The notes below the pieces were generated by a model that made no database searches, had not been told where the DNA came from, and saw only the letters and a list, made by a program, of their open reading frames with translations. 64,000 nucleotides of DNA, from positions 27,603,325 to 27,667,324 of the forward strand of contig CM057157.1 of assembly GCA_029962745.1 (NCBI GenBank), read 5' to 3'. The translations under genes and the position numbers were made by a program. The DNA comes from Echinometra lucunter. Lineage: Eukaryota > Echinodermata > Echinoidea > Camarodonta > Echinometridae. Shown piece by piece: positions 58,101 through 62,819 of the stretch. Position 1 is the stretch's first letter, and the number at the start of each line of letters is the position of its first letter.

Positions 58101-58446
58101 AAGCAACATTGCCAATTTGAGGATCGCCACAGAAAGTAAATCGAGACTTTTCAAACTTTCATAACTTTCTCATTTCGTTACCGATTTTGATGGAACTTTG
58201 CTTCTCTCCATTTTCTCTTTTAAATATAACTGGTTTTTCCTCAGGGTTTCATTTTTCTTTAATGACATTTGAGCATCACTCCGTACGCCAAGGAACTCAC
58301 ATTAATTTCCTGTGTCTTAAGCTGTGCCAGATCCCCACCAAACTCGTGGCACTTAGCCCGTGCATCCGGGAAAGACCGAGGGGTAGTGATATACCTATAG
58401 GAGATTTTTCCTAAATAATGCCAGTCTTGAGATCCATTGGTACTGC
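22700..58446 (-). CDS. Lectin-Ig-EGF(Tie-like)-FN3 single-pass receptor, 13 exons (gene-level entry, 5' partial)
   Basis: Joined exons: 58446-58301, 45228-45122, 44896-44766, 43064-42710, 36417-36110, 28814-28680, 28002-27850, 26172-26041, 25560-25396, 25193-25062, 24853-24521, 24001-23887, 22976-22700. The total is 2489 nt: two leading bases of a split codon, 828 codons and TGA. Every junction keeps frame and has GT/AG borders. Domain order is C-type lectin, Ig-like candidate, Ig-like, five EGF repeats, FN3, transmembrane helix, short tyrosine-rich tail. The EGF block and the preceding Ig exon resemble vertebrate Tie1/Tie2 ectodomains (established knowledge), but Tie receptors lack a lectin head and have an intracellular kinase. 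A cell-surface adhesion or immune-type receptor is inferred; ligand unknown. The signal-peptide exon was not found and should lie above 58446. The weakest point is the exon 4 donor (see that entry). Confidence 0.85.
23050..23135. repeat. ATT/ATC trinucleotide-rich tract in receptor intron
   Basis: 'attattattataatcattac' and 'catcatcatcatcatcatc' runs between the tail and TM exons. Confidence 0.85.
23887..24001 (-). CDS. Receptor exon 12: transmembrane segment
   Basis: The read is CEKPSNDAAEGRFRDSVPWA then LFGVTLFLLVCGGVFFIAR. A hydrophilic stalk leads to one strongly hydrophobic helix of about 20 residues, followed by Arg at the inner side, giving a type I orientation after the FN3. Acceptor TTTGTTGTTAG/GT, donor GCGCG/GTGAGT. 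It ends in phase 2 and is completed by the first base of the tail exon. Confidence 0.92.
24521..24853 (-). CDS. Receptor exon 11: fibronectin type III domain
   Basis: The read begins VSPKLADPPSLVYTACDTFA and continues VIWNAWDPDRDVGESPIGGY. The later segment is LRYVLFDLEQDEEYMISVSP. The early Trp (VIWNAW), 'D.GESPIGGYDIYLKN', and the late L-x-x-x-Y (LEQDEEYMISVSPV) give a standard FN3. The domain occupies one exon of 333 nt, phase 1-1. Vertebrate Tie has three FN3 domains; only one is seen here. Several N-glycosylation sites are present. Confidence 0.92.
25062..25193 (-). CDS. Receptor exon 10: EGF-like repeat 5
   Basis: The read is YAGCFDSCTKTCHCLEGASD then CNSATGTCFSGICSSGWTGP and TCQI. It is a cysteine-rich EGF/laminin-type unit ending in the typical GWTGPTC. 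Acceptor CTCATATAG/AC, donor ATTG/GTAAGC. Phase 1-1, joining the FN3 exon to form a Val codon. Confidence 0.9.
25396..25560 (-). CDS. Receptor exon 9: EGF-like repeat 4
   Basis: The read is VPEVCANGSYGEYCGKCRCP then DHTSCDVDTGYCINSNGVCA and VGYATEPSRSTYCD. It is a longer, more diverged cysteine-rich repeat with a MEGF-like 'G.YGEYCGKCRCPDHTSCDVDTG'. Vertebrate Tie has three EGFs at this point, so this is an extra unit. Acceptor TCCCACAG/TT, donor ATCT/GTAAGT-type. Phase 1-1. Confidence 0.88.
26041..26172 (-). CDS. Receptor exon 8: Tie-type EGF repeat 3
   Basis: The read is TCQAGHYGVDCLQDCHCSGG then SACDFFSGECPGDCADGWSG and PSCQG. 'C..G.YG.DC...C.C..G..CD.F.G.C....GW.G..C' matches Tie EGF3. 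The acceptor is CTTAACAG/CC and the donor CAAG/GTAAGA. Phase 1-1. Confidence 0.93.
26176..27029. other. Receptor intron, no exon seen
   Basis: AT-rich, with a C-run at 26565-26577 and another at 26984. No additional EGF exon was found. Confidence 0.5.
27030..27675. mobile_element. Inverted-repeat element in receptor intron
   Basis: The left arm 'gctgaaggtctcttttatca' ... 'gagcactgcccacttttgta' is mirrored by 'caaaagtgggcagtgctcac' ... 'agaagggactttcagc'. The spacer holds 'atcaatcaatc' tandem words and a (TA)n tract lies at 27608-27628. Confidence 0.8.
27735..27815 (+). mobile_element. Short LINE 3'-end fragment
   Basis: The sequence 'ctgaaaaacaacttctaagctg' style stretch followed by 'tatttaaatgaataaac' resembles the terminal 70 bp of the LINE that ends at 22357 (aaccagccgagaagctgaat...gtttaaataaataaa). 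It may be a dead-on-arrival insertion just downstream of EGF exon 7. Confidence 0.45.
27850..28002 (-). CDS. Receptor exon 7: Tie-type EGF repeat 2
   Basis: The read is GCGEHRFGSDCDIMCGVNEG then LNVTCTGSQICRPDPYECNC and LSGYTGISCND. The phrase 'C.PDPY.C.C..G..G..CN' is a signature of the second Tie EGF, which makes the Tie relationship specific rather than generic EGF. One N-glycosylation site (NVT) is present. The acceptor is CCTGAAG/GA, slightly atypical, and the donor GACA/GTGAGT. Phase 1-1. Confidence 0.93.
28294..28585. repeat. AT-rich microsatellites in receptor intron
   Basis: (aat)n at 28303-28323, (att/atc)n at 28475-28513, then a pure (AT)n from about 28514 to 28556 and (gtat)n. 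Confidence 0.93.
28680..28814 (-). CDS. Receptor exon 6: Tie-type EGF repeat 1
   Basis: The read is DCPADRWGPPSCLGFCDPCY then NGGICHERSGSCICPPGFTG and ENCLQ. It carries 8 cysteines in the Tie/laminin-type EGF spacing. The stretch C-HE-x-SG-x-CICPPGF-x-G is close to Tie EGF1. The exon is a symmetric phase 1-1 unit with acceptor TTCATAG/AC and donor CAAG/GTACAG. Confidence 0.93.
28815..29269. other. Receptor intron, no exon seen
   Basis: AT-rich; may contain the 5' part of the mariner remnant, too decayed to read. Confidence 0.4.
29270..29500 (+). pseudogene. Tc1/mariner transposase C-terminal remnant
   Basis: The plus-strand frame reads DWPLQCPGLNLIELPWEELD followed by KKMLNK, matching the Tc1/mariner catalytic end 'DWP.QSPDLNPIE.LW..L'. 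The catalytic Asp of 'SPDLNP' reads Gly here (PGLNL). Across a stop, 'LWKILQQAWQ' continues the family pattern. N-terminal parts are not recognisable. Confidence 0.75.
29876..30573. repeat. Recent 348-bp tandem duplication
   Basis: The segment starting 'cctcatttcgctaagtatgc' occurs twice head to tail, period 348 bp (29876 and 30224), nearly identical (for example ctttagtttg versus ctttagcttg, gcagtcg versus gcaggcg). It contains a frame read twice on the minus strand (FACSKILPNHEQCLLFKRLQ), but no recognised protein. Confidence 0.95.
30633..30672. repeat. Possible mariner-type terminal repeat
   Basis: Read on the minus strand this is 'taccgggtgtctcagaaaaa' then 'gcggaacggtgg', like mariner termini. 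It may be the right end of the element that includes the transposase remnant at 29270-29500. A convincing partner was not found; 28953-28975 (ggggcatctcaaagaa) is only weakly similar. Confidence 0.4.
30698..30845. mobile_element. MITE-like palindrome
   Basis: 'gaaagtcgacttgagatctg' 'gcca' is mirrored by 'tggccagacctcaagtaaac' 'tttc'; further 'cctcaagtcgaca' and 'tgtcgacttgagg' fold inside. About 147 bp. Confidence 0.87.
30846..31519. other. Receptor intron, no exon seen
   Basis: AT-rich, no supported exon on either strand. Confidence 0.5.
31520..33125. mobile_element. 1.6-kb foldback element with 800-bp purine/pyrimidine-biased arms
   Basis: The left arm is A/G-rich on the plus strand and the right arm is T/C-rich and mirrored around about 32405. 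Matching pairs include 'aatggtacaaggagaatcaa' with 'ttgattctccttgtaccctt', 'gtgatctggaaagataaagg' with 'cctttccagatcactcg', and 'gaattattcataaagctgag' with 'ctcagcttatgaataattc'. No protein is recognised; the long T-rich frames (Phe/Leu/Ser) are artefacts of composition. Confidence 0.9.
33345..33712. repeat. 46-bp minisatellite, about 8 copies
   Basis: The unit 'aaggaaagacaagaggtagg' 'atgaaaggaaaaacaaagaa' 'atacat' repeats with an exact 46-bp period (for example starts at 33478 and 33524). Since 46 is not a multiple of 3, all three minus frames read the same repeating peptide, which explains three overlapping open frames. Confidence 0.96.
33751..34015. mobile_element. MITE-like palindrome
   Basis: 'ctatgaacatgacggacaaa' 'gaaagcggacaaaataaac' is mirrored by 'gtttattttgtccgctttct' 'ttgtccaccatgttcatag'. 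The inner arms 'cttcacaatggttctggtag' are also perfect. Confidence 0.92.
34016..35249. other. Receptor intron, no exon seen
   Basis: Contains a C-run near 34963. No supported exon. Confidence 0.5.
35250..35409. mobile_element. MITE-like palindrome
   Basis: 'atactgttagaatagttgtt' 'taaaaatcattgggttg' is mirrored by 'caacccaatgatttttaaac' 'aactgttctaacagtat'. 160 bp; related to the decayed copy at 22480-22625. Confidence 0.92.
35410..35500. repeat. (AT)n/(CA)n/(TACA)n compound microsatellite
   Basis: 'cacacatacacacacacaca' then 'tatatatatatata' then 'catacatacatacat'. Confidence 0.93.
36110..36417 (-). CDS. Receptor exon 5: Ig-like domain directly before EGF block
   Basis: The read begins RNLSVISFIDRKFKGNLLPK and continues NGRFTRSVHSGTNSTLAV. 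Further on come VNSLFLSVSVHHVYCDAVLR and RDNIIRVIVYG. The flow 'K(N)G.F..SV' then a beta strand 'NIIRVIVYGDCPADRWGP' into the first EGF parallels the second Ig of vertebrate Tie2 running into its EGF1 (family knowledge). The usual first Ig Cys is not obvious; YCDAV and SECED hold the two cysteines. The acceptor is GCTTTTTAG/AAG and the donor TATG/GTGAGT. The exon is phase 2 in and phase 1 out, joining EGF1 in frame. Confidence 0.8.
36835..36870. repeat. (TA)n plus T-run
   Basis: Tandem ta units followed by a run of T, near the tRNA-like SINE. Confidence 0.93.
36960..37060 (-). repeat. tRNA-derived SINE-like unit
   Basis: On the minus strand an A-box (tagtggagttg, 37058-37048) is followed 39 nt later by a B-box (ggttcgatccc, 37008-36998). 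Both fit the RNA polymerase III consensus, and the stretch reads like a tRNA without its proper cloverleaf. It lies directly beside a (CA)n tract. Confidence 0.65.
37056..37117. repeat. (CA)n microsatellite
   Basis: About 30 ca units with cg interruptions. Confidence 0.96.
37548..37740. mobile_element. Palindromic element with 'gaaccctt' words
   Basis: 'accatttctttgtccag' and 'gggacaagaaatggtttt' are at the ends; 'agaacccttcaga' and 'aagggttctttgaa' fold inside. Confidence 0.75.
38019..38735. repeat. 157-bp tandem repeat, about 4.5 copies
   Basis: 'gagtcttgcagataaacttt' occurs near 38163, 38321, 38478 and 38635 (period 157-158). The unit includes 'atgacctttgacctcaccat' 'gtgacctcc' and 'cccaagtttggttgccattg'. 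Copies are 85-95% alike by eye. It ends in a 'gacggacgacggacggac' run. Confidence 0.93.
38785..39215. mobile_element. Palindromic element rich in gagacgtctc
   Basis: The left 'ggccgtatctcaccaacgga' 'gg' and right 'cacctccggtgggtgagac' are mirrored. The self-complementary word gagacgtctc and variants repeat inside with about 39-bp spacing ('tctcctcagtc.cggcgact'). Total about 430 bp, GC-rich for the window. Confidence 0.8.
39540..42000. mobile_element. Large foldback-like region with direct and inverted copies of a 380-bp module
   Basis: The module 'aagttacatatgtccaatca' ... 'gaccacgcccacttttacag' ... 'atgaccccttaaaatgttgg' ... 'gacctctaccca' occurs at 39553-39930 and 39938-40310, more diverged at about 40800-41110, and inverted at about 41625-42000. 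A dispersed repeat copy ('tagcgctcaatacaaatg', 'ttcctaccgggtacccattt') sits between at about 41300-41450. No coding sequence. Confidence 0.88.
42010..42670. mobile_element. GC-rich palindromic element
   Basis: 'ccgatttagactgcggttca' 'cgg' near 42078 is mirrored by 'ccgtgaaccgccgtctaaat' 'cgg' near 42615, with shorter mirrored words between ('acacggtg', 'gcggtt'). It ends about 40 bp from receptor exon 4. Confidence 0.82.
42710..43064 (-). CDS. Receptor exon 4: possible Ig-like module
   Basis: The exon starts at TTTTCTAG/GTATCTTC (AG 43066-43065) with two bases that complete a Gly codon with exon 3, so the lectin joins it in frame. It encodes about 118 residues beginning GIFSEQVLETNLVVSEPYSS. 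Two cysteines (YLQINCSQ and LKLECRLS) about 60 residues apart, with beta-rich hydrophobic alternation, suggest an Ig-like fold like the weakly conserved first Ig of Tie receptors, but I cannot confirm this. Several Asn-X-Ser/Thr sites are present. The 3' border is uncertain: AG/GTCACT at 42710 keeps frame with exon 5 but is a weak donor. A/GTAGGT at 42714 looks better but would need an unseen additional exon. Confidence 0.65.
43745..44600. repeat. Diverged tandem duplication, about 450 bp unit
   Basis: 'ccagaacttctgctgt' opens both copies (about 43769 and 44219). They share 'cctgtaataaactc/ctctgtaataaactca', 'tttttgttgtgttttag' 'atgcaatgtaaatacaa', 'ccagtcactgggattg' and a gatgatgat tract. 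A hairpin at about 44117-44205 ('gcgattgattgcat' and mirrors) separates them. Confidence 0.88.
44766..44896 (-). CDS. Receptor exon 3: C-terminal part of C-type lectin domain
   Basis: The read is SFSSWEGNKTMICHQQKDCV then RLKQETWREHNCFTVLNFVC and ERSG. 'F.SW.GN', 'DCV.L', 'W...NCF' and 'FVCE' are lectin-fold signatures with conserved Cys residues. The canonical calcium and sugar motif (EPN or QPD) and the WND motif are absent: the loop reads WEGNKTM and the later site WREHN. Calcium-dependent carbohydrate binding is therefore unlikely (inference). The acceptor TTTTATCAG/C was chosen over TTTTAAG/AATTG 17 nt upstream because only the former restores the frame with exon 2. The donor is TCAG/GTACCT. 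Confidence 0.88.
45122..45228 (-). CDS. Receptor exon 2: middle of C-type lectin domain
   Basis: The read is EFVRDFIGNRAVWFGLTDLE then EECTYKWIDGSLLDNS(split). 'VWFGLTD' and 'YKWIDGS' match the lectin-fold WIGL and W.DGS motifs. The acceptor is TGATGACAG/GAATTC (AG at 45230-45229) and the donor C/GTAAGA at 45121-45120. It starts in phase 0 and ends with two bases (TC), completed to Ser by the first base of exon 3. The intron to exon 1 is about 13 kb and falls inside the lectin fold. Confidence 0.88.
45250..45790. repeat. AAT/GAT/ATC trinucleotide-rich region
   Basis: Scattered 'ataatgat' and 'tcatcatc' words over 540 bp between lectin exon 2 and a foldback. No coding sequence. Confidence 0.85.
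45797..46386. mobile_element. Foldback element, family F1
   Basis: 'aaggagaatgcaacccaggc' 'atcagtgtgct' is mirrored by 'agcacactgatgtctgggtt' 'gcattctcctt'. Inside, 'gttggcaactttgccag' and 'tggcaaagttgccaatt' and 'gatgtcatcgtgga' fold. About 590 bp, same layout as 2229-2775. Confidence 0.92.
46387..47790. other. Lectin-domain intron, no exon seen
   Basis: Contains a G-run at 47527 and a C-run at 46946. No supported exon. Confidence 0.5.
47800..50737. repeat. Diverged repeat field with 'ctcgctcgctacgctcgctc' motif
   Basis: The motif ctcgct(c/t)gct(a/g)cgctcgctc or variants occurs near 48043, 48170, 48322, 48485 and 50610. Between motifs 'gtcatatttggcag', 'aaatatactattcaaataat' and 'ataggcctatag' recur at similar distances, indicating an old tandem array of roughly 150-160 bp units. 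A non-repeat stretch with several related 'ggaaactaataatgggc' words lies at 49560-50060. Confidence 0.7.
50738..51016. repeat. Exact 93-bp tandem repeat, 3 copies
   Basis: 'cccataggcctagagtgtat' starts at 50738, 50831 and 50924 and each unit ends 'ttgcttcgttcgttcgcaaa'. The copies look identical. Because 93 = 31 codons, open frames run through on both strands; they are not genes. Confidence 0.97.
51377..51790 (+). pseudogene. LINE AP-endonuclease C-terminal part
   Basis: 137 codons with GGDSDMIRNVDLDY (the GDFN-like block with a Ser/Asp change), FTYRQTEPLMQSRLDYWFIS and SIAPDHLAIQL, the last being the Asp-His catalytic end of the domain. Linker remnants (KMKISQVTIKYSKDKAKQRR) follow to about 52227. 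Confidence 0.8.
52442..53389 (+). pseudogene. LINE reverse transcriptase core, interrupted by one stop
   Basis: A single reading frame continues from 52442 to 53389 except for TAA at 52907-52909. It includes RT block 'QKEGKDPLQRKNYRPISLLN', the first catalytic Asp in AIDVEKAFDSV, 'RQGDPFSPYLF', and YADD. Catalytic residues are intact; the region between block F-D-S-V and the QGDP block holds the stop. After 53390 the frame is lost. Confidence 0.88.
54460..55165. other. Intron sequence between two LINE fragments, no gene seen
   Basis: Very AT-rich, with A-runs. Probably LINE-derived 3' UTR of the minus-strand fragment at 55166-55447. Confidence 0.45.
55166..55447 (-). mobile_element. LINE ORF2 C-terminal fragment
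   Basis: The frame contains YHTYPTRQSNQYHLPRTRTI and FTGPKYWNTLPSDITGCTSL then FSFKRKLKELLF. It has the same 'YPTR...G..YWN.LP' signature as LINE tails and lies in the opposite orientation to the 51.3-54.5 kb LINE. 5'-truncated. Confidence 0.75.
56185..56950. mobile_element. Inverted-repeat element with 'tgtaacctgcccaa' words
   Basis: The left arm 'ctcttgtacacatatggcct' ... 'aacctgcccaaaaatgtaac' is mirrored by 'ttacattttcgggaaggtta' ... 'gccattatgtacaagaacac'. The centre is a GC-richer 'gggggctgcagcccc' region. Arms are diverged. Confidence 0.65.
57140..57212. repeat. (GA)n and G-run
   Basis: gaga-rich tract then about 14 G. Confidence 0.95.
57590..57635. repeat. 'atatc' short tandem tract
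   Basis: 'tatcatatcatatcatat' repeats of a 5-bp unit. Confidence 0.9.
57773..57835. repeat. (CA)n-rich tract
   Basis: ca units with ccc and cgt interruptions. Confidence 0.93.
57946..58262. mobile_element. Foldback element, family F1 (short copy)
   Basis: 'taaaagagaatgaaaccctc' is mirrored by 'agggtttcatttttctttaa'. Inside are 'aacattgccaatttgaggat' and 'aactttcataactttctcat', as in the 45797 copy. It ends 38 bp from the donor of lectin exon 1. Confidence 0.85.
58301..58446 (-). CDS. Receptor exon 1 seen: N-terminal half of C-type lectin domain
   Basis: The read is STNGSQDWHYLGKISYRYIT followed by TPRSFPDARAKCHEFGGDLA and QLKTQEIN. The pattern of an aromatic-rich start, 'F.DARAKC', then 'GGDLAQL' is the classic first half of a C-type lectin fold, with the first conserved Cys in the alpha-1 helix. 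The acceptor is CATGCAG/GC and the donor AAT/GTGAGT at 58300-58299, leaving phase 0, which matches the next exon. The start could shift 3 nt to 58443 because of a CAGGCAG doublet. A foldback element ends about 38 bp from the donor. An upstream exon with signal peptide is required but not seen. Confidence 0.85.
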
Positions 58447-58966
58447 CTGCATGTTCGAAAAAAGGGGGAAGAAGAAAATGAGATCAACCTTGTCCTAGTC
58501 GAGCCAGGGTGTTGACAAAAAGAGAGAGAATTAGAGCCTTTTAGAGCCACCATGTTTTTAATAAAAACCATTTATAACCTGCCTCTTTATCATCAAAATT
58601 TAAATCAACGCAATAGGTTTGAAACCCCTTGTTTTGTCCATTTCTGCGTGCCACTAATCCAACATAGTAATTTTCCTTCATTTTCATTCAACATTCTTGT
58701 TTCTCCTTTTTCTGGCGACTTCCTTTTGTTCACCTTCCCCTCACTGCGAAAAATCCCCTTAGGGAATAAGGATCAAGTCGATTTGCATGTAAAATTCAGA
58801 AATATGATAGTTATAGTTCTAAACAGACGCCTAAACACCTCAACGCCTCAACGCTAAAAAGGGGCTTGTGTTCATGATCTTTTATAAAGTTTCACTTCCG
58901 AAAATGTCGATTCTAGCCTCAAATATTGTTTGCCCATCACTCCACATTTTTACGGCTCACCTTGAT

Positions 58967-59100
58967 CGCCACTGCTACTACTACTACTACTACTACTGCT
59001 GCTGCTGATGATGATGATGCATGCTGGTGCCCCTGCTACTGCTACTGCTAGTACTACTACTATAGTAGTAATAGTAGTACTTACAACACTTCTACTTGAT

Positions 59101-59146
<46 letters not shown>

Positions 59147-59200
59147 ATAGCATTACAAAGATAGCATTCACCAAGTGTATATATATATATATATTATCAT
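58967..59200. repeat. Compound trinucleotide and (AT)n tracts
   Basis: (cta)n, (ctg)n and (gat)n between 58974 and 59020, 'gctactgctactgctagtac' and a gtagta mirror, then a pure (TA)n at 59102-59143 and again near 59177-59194. Confidence 0.95.
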
Positions 59201-59539
59201 TGTTACTATCATGATTATTGTTATTATCATTTTGATCGTCATTATCATGATCATCATCAGTAATTTTGTTATCATTATCATTATGATCACAATTATTACT
59301 AACCCCACCATCATCAATATAATTATAATCATCATTACGCTTCTACTTACACTTCTACTTATAGTATAGACCTACTAGAGATGGACTGTATACAGAAGCT
59401 AACAGAAGCCTTCTTTTGATCCTATGATTGTCACCGCCTTCTGATCACGCGCAGCTTAGTGAAAACATTCAGGTGTTGGGACAATAACGATTGCGTAAGA
59501 ATGTTTGAACATTGACAAAGGAACAGTTCCCCTTAATTA

Positions 59540-60140
59540 GGTGACGTTGAAAATACAATTTCTCGGCTTAAAAACTGGCATGCATTTCTAACTATTAGTT
59601 GTCAATGGAATCGTTTTATAGGTCAATAGTATAGGGGCTAACTTTGAAGCCCTTTTCCATGTAGCTTTAAAAATTTTAAGATATTCTACTTATATTTTTG
59701 CAAAGGGGTTTCGCATTCTATTCATGTATTTCTTCCCTTGTGAATTGCGCAACAGTTTACAGTTATCGACATGTAAATCAGAAGCGTAGGTAGCGGGGAC
59801 GGGGATGGGGGTGGGGGATGCATCCCCACTGCTTGAAGTGTATAAATGGGGGAAACTTCTCCTCCCCCCCCCCCCCCCCCCGGTATGAGGAACTATCTAC
59901 GCTGATGATGGAAACGTAAATATTTTGATATCCCTGAATATTTTCGTGTTTGGTTTGATGTGTGGTGTTTAGTTTTAATATTCAGAACCTGATGAAGGAA
60001 GGGTGAGGCTGAAAGCTTTTTGTAATACAAGGGGTTTTTTTTAGTTCAGCTACTTCCTCGTTGTTTGTTGTTTTTCCTCACTCTCATATGAATTTCCCGA
60101 TCGAAATGCGTTTGAAATACTGGATTGTCACACTGAAAAA
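59540..60140. repeat. Segmental duplication, copy A
   Basis: Shares with 62820-63955 the words 'atgcatttctaac.attagt', 'cccttttccatg.agctttg' and 'gcatcccc', then 'cagaacctgatgaaggaagg' and 'tcccgatcgaaatgcgtttg'. The order is conserved; copy B carries an extra internal insertion. Non-coding. Confidence 0.85.
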
Positions 60141-61060
60141 GCATTTATTTTATTTTATTTATTTTTCCCCAGCAAAGCTTGTTAACTTTCATCTAAATTT
60201 CACTCCACAGCCAGGTTGCTAAGAGACAAGGAGTAAATTTTATGCAGCAATGAGAAGTGTGTGAGGAGAAGAGTGTGAGAGATTCTTTTGCCATCGATGA
60301 CTGACTTGAGTCAATTTACATATCTATTGTATGTTCTGCGCAGGGTAGTAAACTTGAATAGGCCTTTTTAGTTGAGCTTAGTGAGCCTTTGCTTTTTTAA
60401 CAACTGCCTGAGATACTTTTGGGAAAGTGTAAAATTGGGAGGATATATACCAGTATTTTTCCAGTAGATTTCTGGGCAGAGTATCTTTTAGACTTTGTGG
60501 AGCACACATGTGCAGTTTGAGGCAGTCGCCATTTTAGTCGCCATCTTGATTTGATTTTCAACTTTGAACCAAAAGCAGCCTAATTTCACTGATATTGGCT
60601 GAAGCTTTATAAACCTGTATGAGGCCAGATTAGGCAGAATTCATACTGATATTTTTATGCCGGAATTGAAGAAGCCATTGGTAACAAAACCGTGATTTCC
60701 TCTAATTTTCTTATTTAAAAAAAAACACAATAATAATAATAAACTTAAAGAACTTCAGTGATGATTTTAAAATCTTATATAAATGTTATAAACCTTATAG
60801 AATATTTGATATGTTCTTTTGGGGAAGAATGCAAGTATCCTAAAAACAAGTTATTTTGCAAGTTTATGTGACAGCTAAATCATACTTAATTTGTGAATAA
60901 TATTCTTGAATGTGATTTTAACTTCAAAGTTTGTTGATAGAAACTTCAAACAAACCTTTATCAATTATAGTATGACATGTAAATTGAAAATACATTTGAT
61001 GTTATTGTTAATATATATATTGTAGAAAGATTCTTGGTTTTGTTTTTAATTTTAGATGGT
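60141..61060. other. No gene seen
   Basis: AT-rich. The first receptor exon could lie here on the minus strand but I could not identify a signal peptide. Confidence 0.4.
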
Positions 61061-61061
61061 T

Positions 61062-61142
61062 CCAAGACCGGGATACGTTCCAAGATCGGGATAAATTCCA
61101 AGATCGGGATAATTTCCAAGATCGGGACATTATCCAAGTTCG
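61062..61142. repeat. 18-bp tandem repeat, 4 copies
   Basis: 'ttccaagatcgggataaa' units: 'ccaagaccgggatacgtt', 'ccaagatcgggataaatt', 'ccaagatcgggataattt', 'ccaagatcgggacattat'. Confidence 0.92.
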
Positions 61143-61619
61143 AACCGTTTTTGAAGATTGGGCTATCTAGTTACTACATAGATCGGTGAATTGTTTTAGG
61201 CTGACGATACAAAGCACTGTCTTTGAGGGGGTTTTCGGCCAACGATATACGAGACCGGTTACGAGATAAGTTGTTATAAAGAACAGTGAGGGAGAACGCA
61301 GAATTTTTTTTTTAAAAGATTTGAACTAGCTTTCTAAATATCAAGGAAGTCTTGCAGATTGACCGTGAGATCAGAGGTACAGATAAAACATTTTGAAGAT
61401 GATTGAACAGTTGATTATGAGAAGTGTTGTTATTTTGAATTTGGATCATTGTAAGATTTTATGATGTCAGATGATGGATAGTCTTGAACTAGAGATGTGA
61501 AAATAGAGACTTAAAGAGATAGTCAGCGGTTAGTTGGAGAAAAGTTCAAGTTCAGGTGTTTGAAGTGTTTTGAACTGTGATCAGTAAATGCAGTAGTTGA
61601 GATATATTAAGTGAAAATT

Positions 61620-61895
61620 AAGGTGGATCAGCACAGGGTCCTTTCATAGGAATGTTTAGAAGAGTTATGTTTCTGTAAAGAAATGAAACAAAGTTAAAGG
61701 TTTAATTGATATTTTTTGGAGAAGGTTATTGGAGGTGATAGATGAAACATTGAAATTGGTTTAATTGTGATTGGATCAGTACAGGATCTTTTCATGGATA
61801 CTTGAAGTTAGTTATTATTGGTCGGTATAGAGACAAGGTTAGAGTTGGAATTGGATATTGATGATTGGATCAATGCAGGATCCTTTGCCTATTTG
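61620..61895. repeat. Loose tandem repeat with 'ttggatcagtacaggatc' motif
   Basis: The motif occurs near 61625 (gatcagcacagggtcctttc), 61764 (gatcagtacaggatcttttc) and 61867 (gatcaatgcaggatcctttg) with similar flanks. Spacing is 100-140 bp. No coding meaning seen. Confidence 0.65.
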
Positions 61896-62819
61896 TTAGA
61901 TTGAATTTTATGGTTTTGAAACAGAGTAATAATTTGAGGTAGTAGACTTTGTAGTTTTCGAGGTGTTGAAACAATTTTGTGTGTGTGTGTGTGTGTGAGA
62001 GAGATTTTCATGTTTGACAATACAGAATTTCCAAGAGAGATGTTTTGATATGGAGTTCTTGTATATACTGAAATAAATTGTAAATCTGTTTTGATTGGTA
62101 CAAGTTGACTTTCATCTGGAATTTTATTTGAGTCCACCCATGTGACATGGATATACATTTGTATATATACATACAGACATATATAAATTTATATGAGAGC
62201 TTGGCTATGAGACGGACGTTGCTTCTGGTATTCCTCCTTTACCAACAGAGAATAATCAGAATGCTCTAAAAACTTAAGGAACTATGAGGTTTATACCCGC
62301 AAATATGATGCTGTCAGTTTGGGGCTCAAGTATAAAACATATTTTAAGTTAGCAGTCTTCATGAGAATATTCATTTGAAATGATGAAAAGTTGCTCTTCC
62401 ATCTGGACATCAAAATGTAAAGAACGGCTACCCTTATTCTTCCTGACAGATGAATAATTTCGTTTGTCTGTTTTTTGTTGATTTTTGTTGTTGTTGTTGC
62501 TCTATTTGCTGTACAGATAATCAATTTTCTCAATTATCCCCTTGCTTTAAAAAATATCATTTTGTAGTCTTGGATGTTGCAGCAACATGTCGGTTCCTTG
62601 TGGAAACGAAATCAGAGTCTTTAGAGAGGAAATACAACCACATACTGACAAAGAGAGAGAAATAAAGAAAGATATGACAAAGCTCATTTTAGAAATTTAA
62701 CTGATCTGAGGCCAACATGCAAAACTGCAATATCTATTGCTATATGCACCTGCAAATTCTAGTGTAGCATTCTGATCCTCTAACACAATTTTCGGGTTTT
62801 TTCGACATTATTCCATGAA

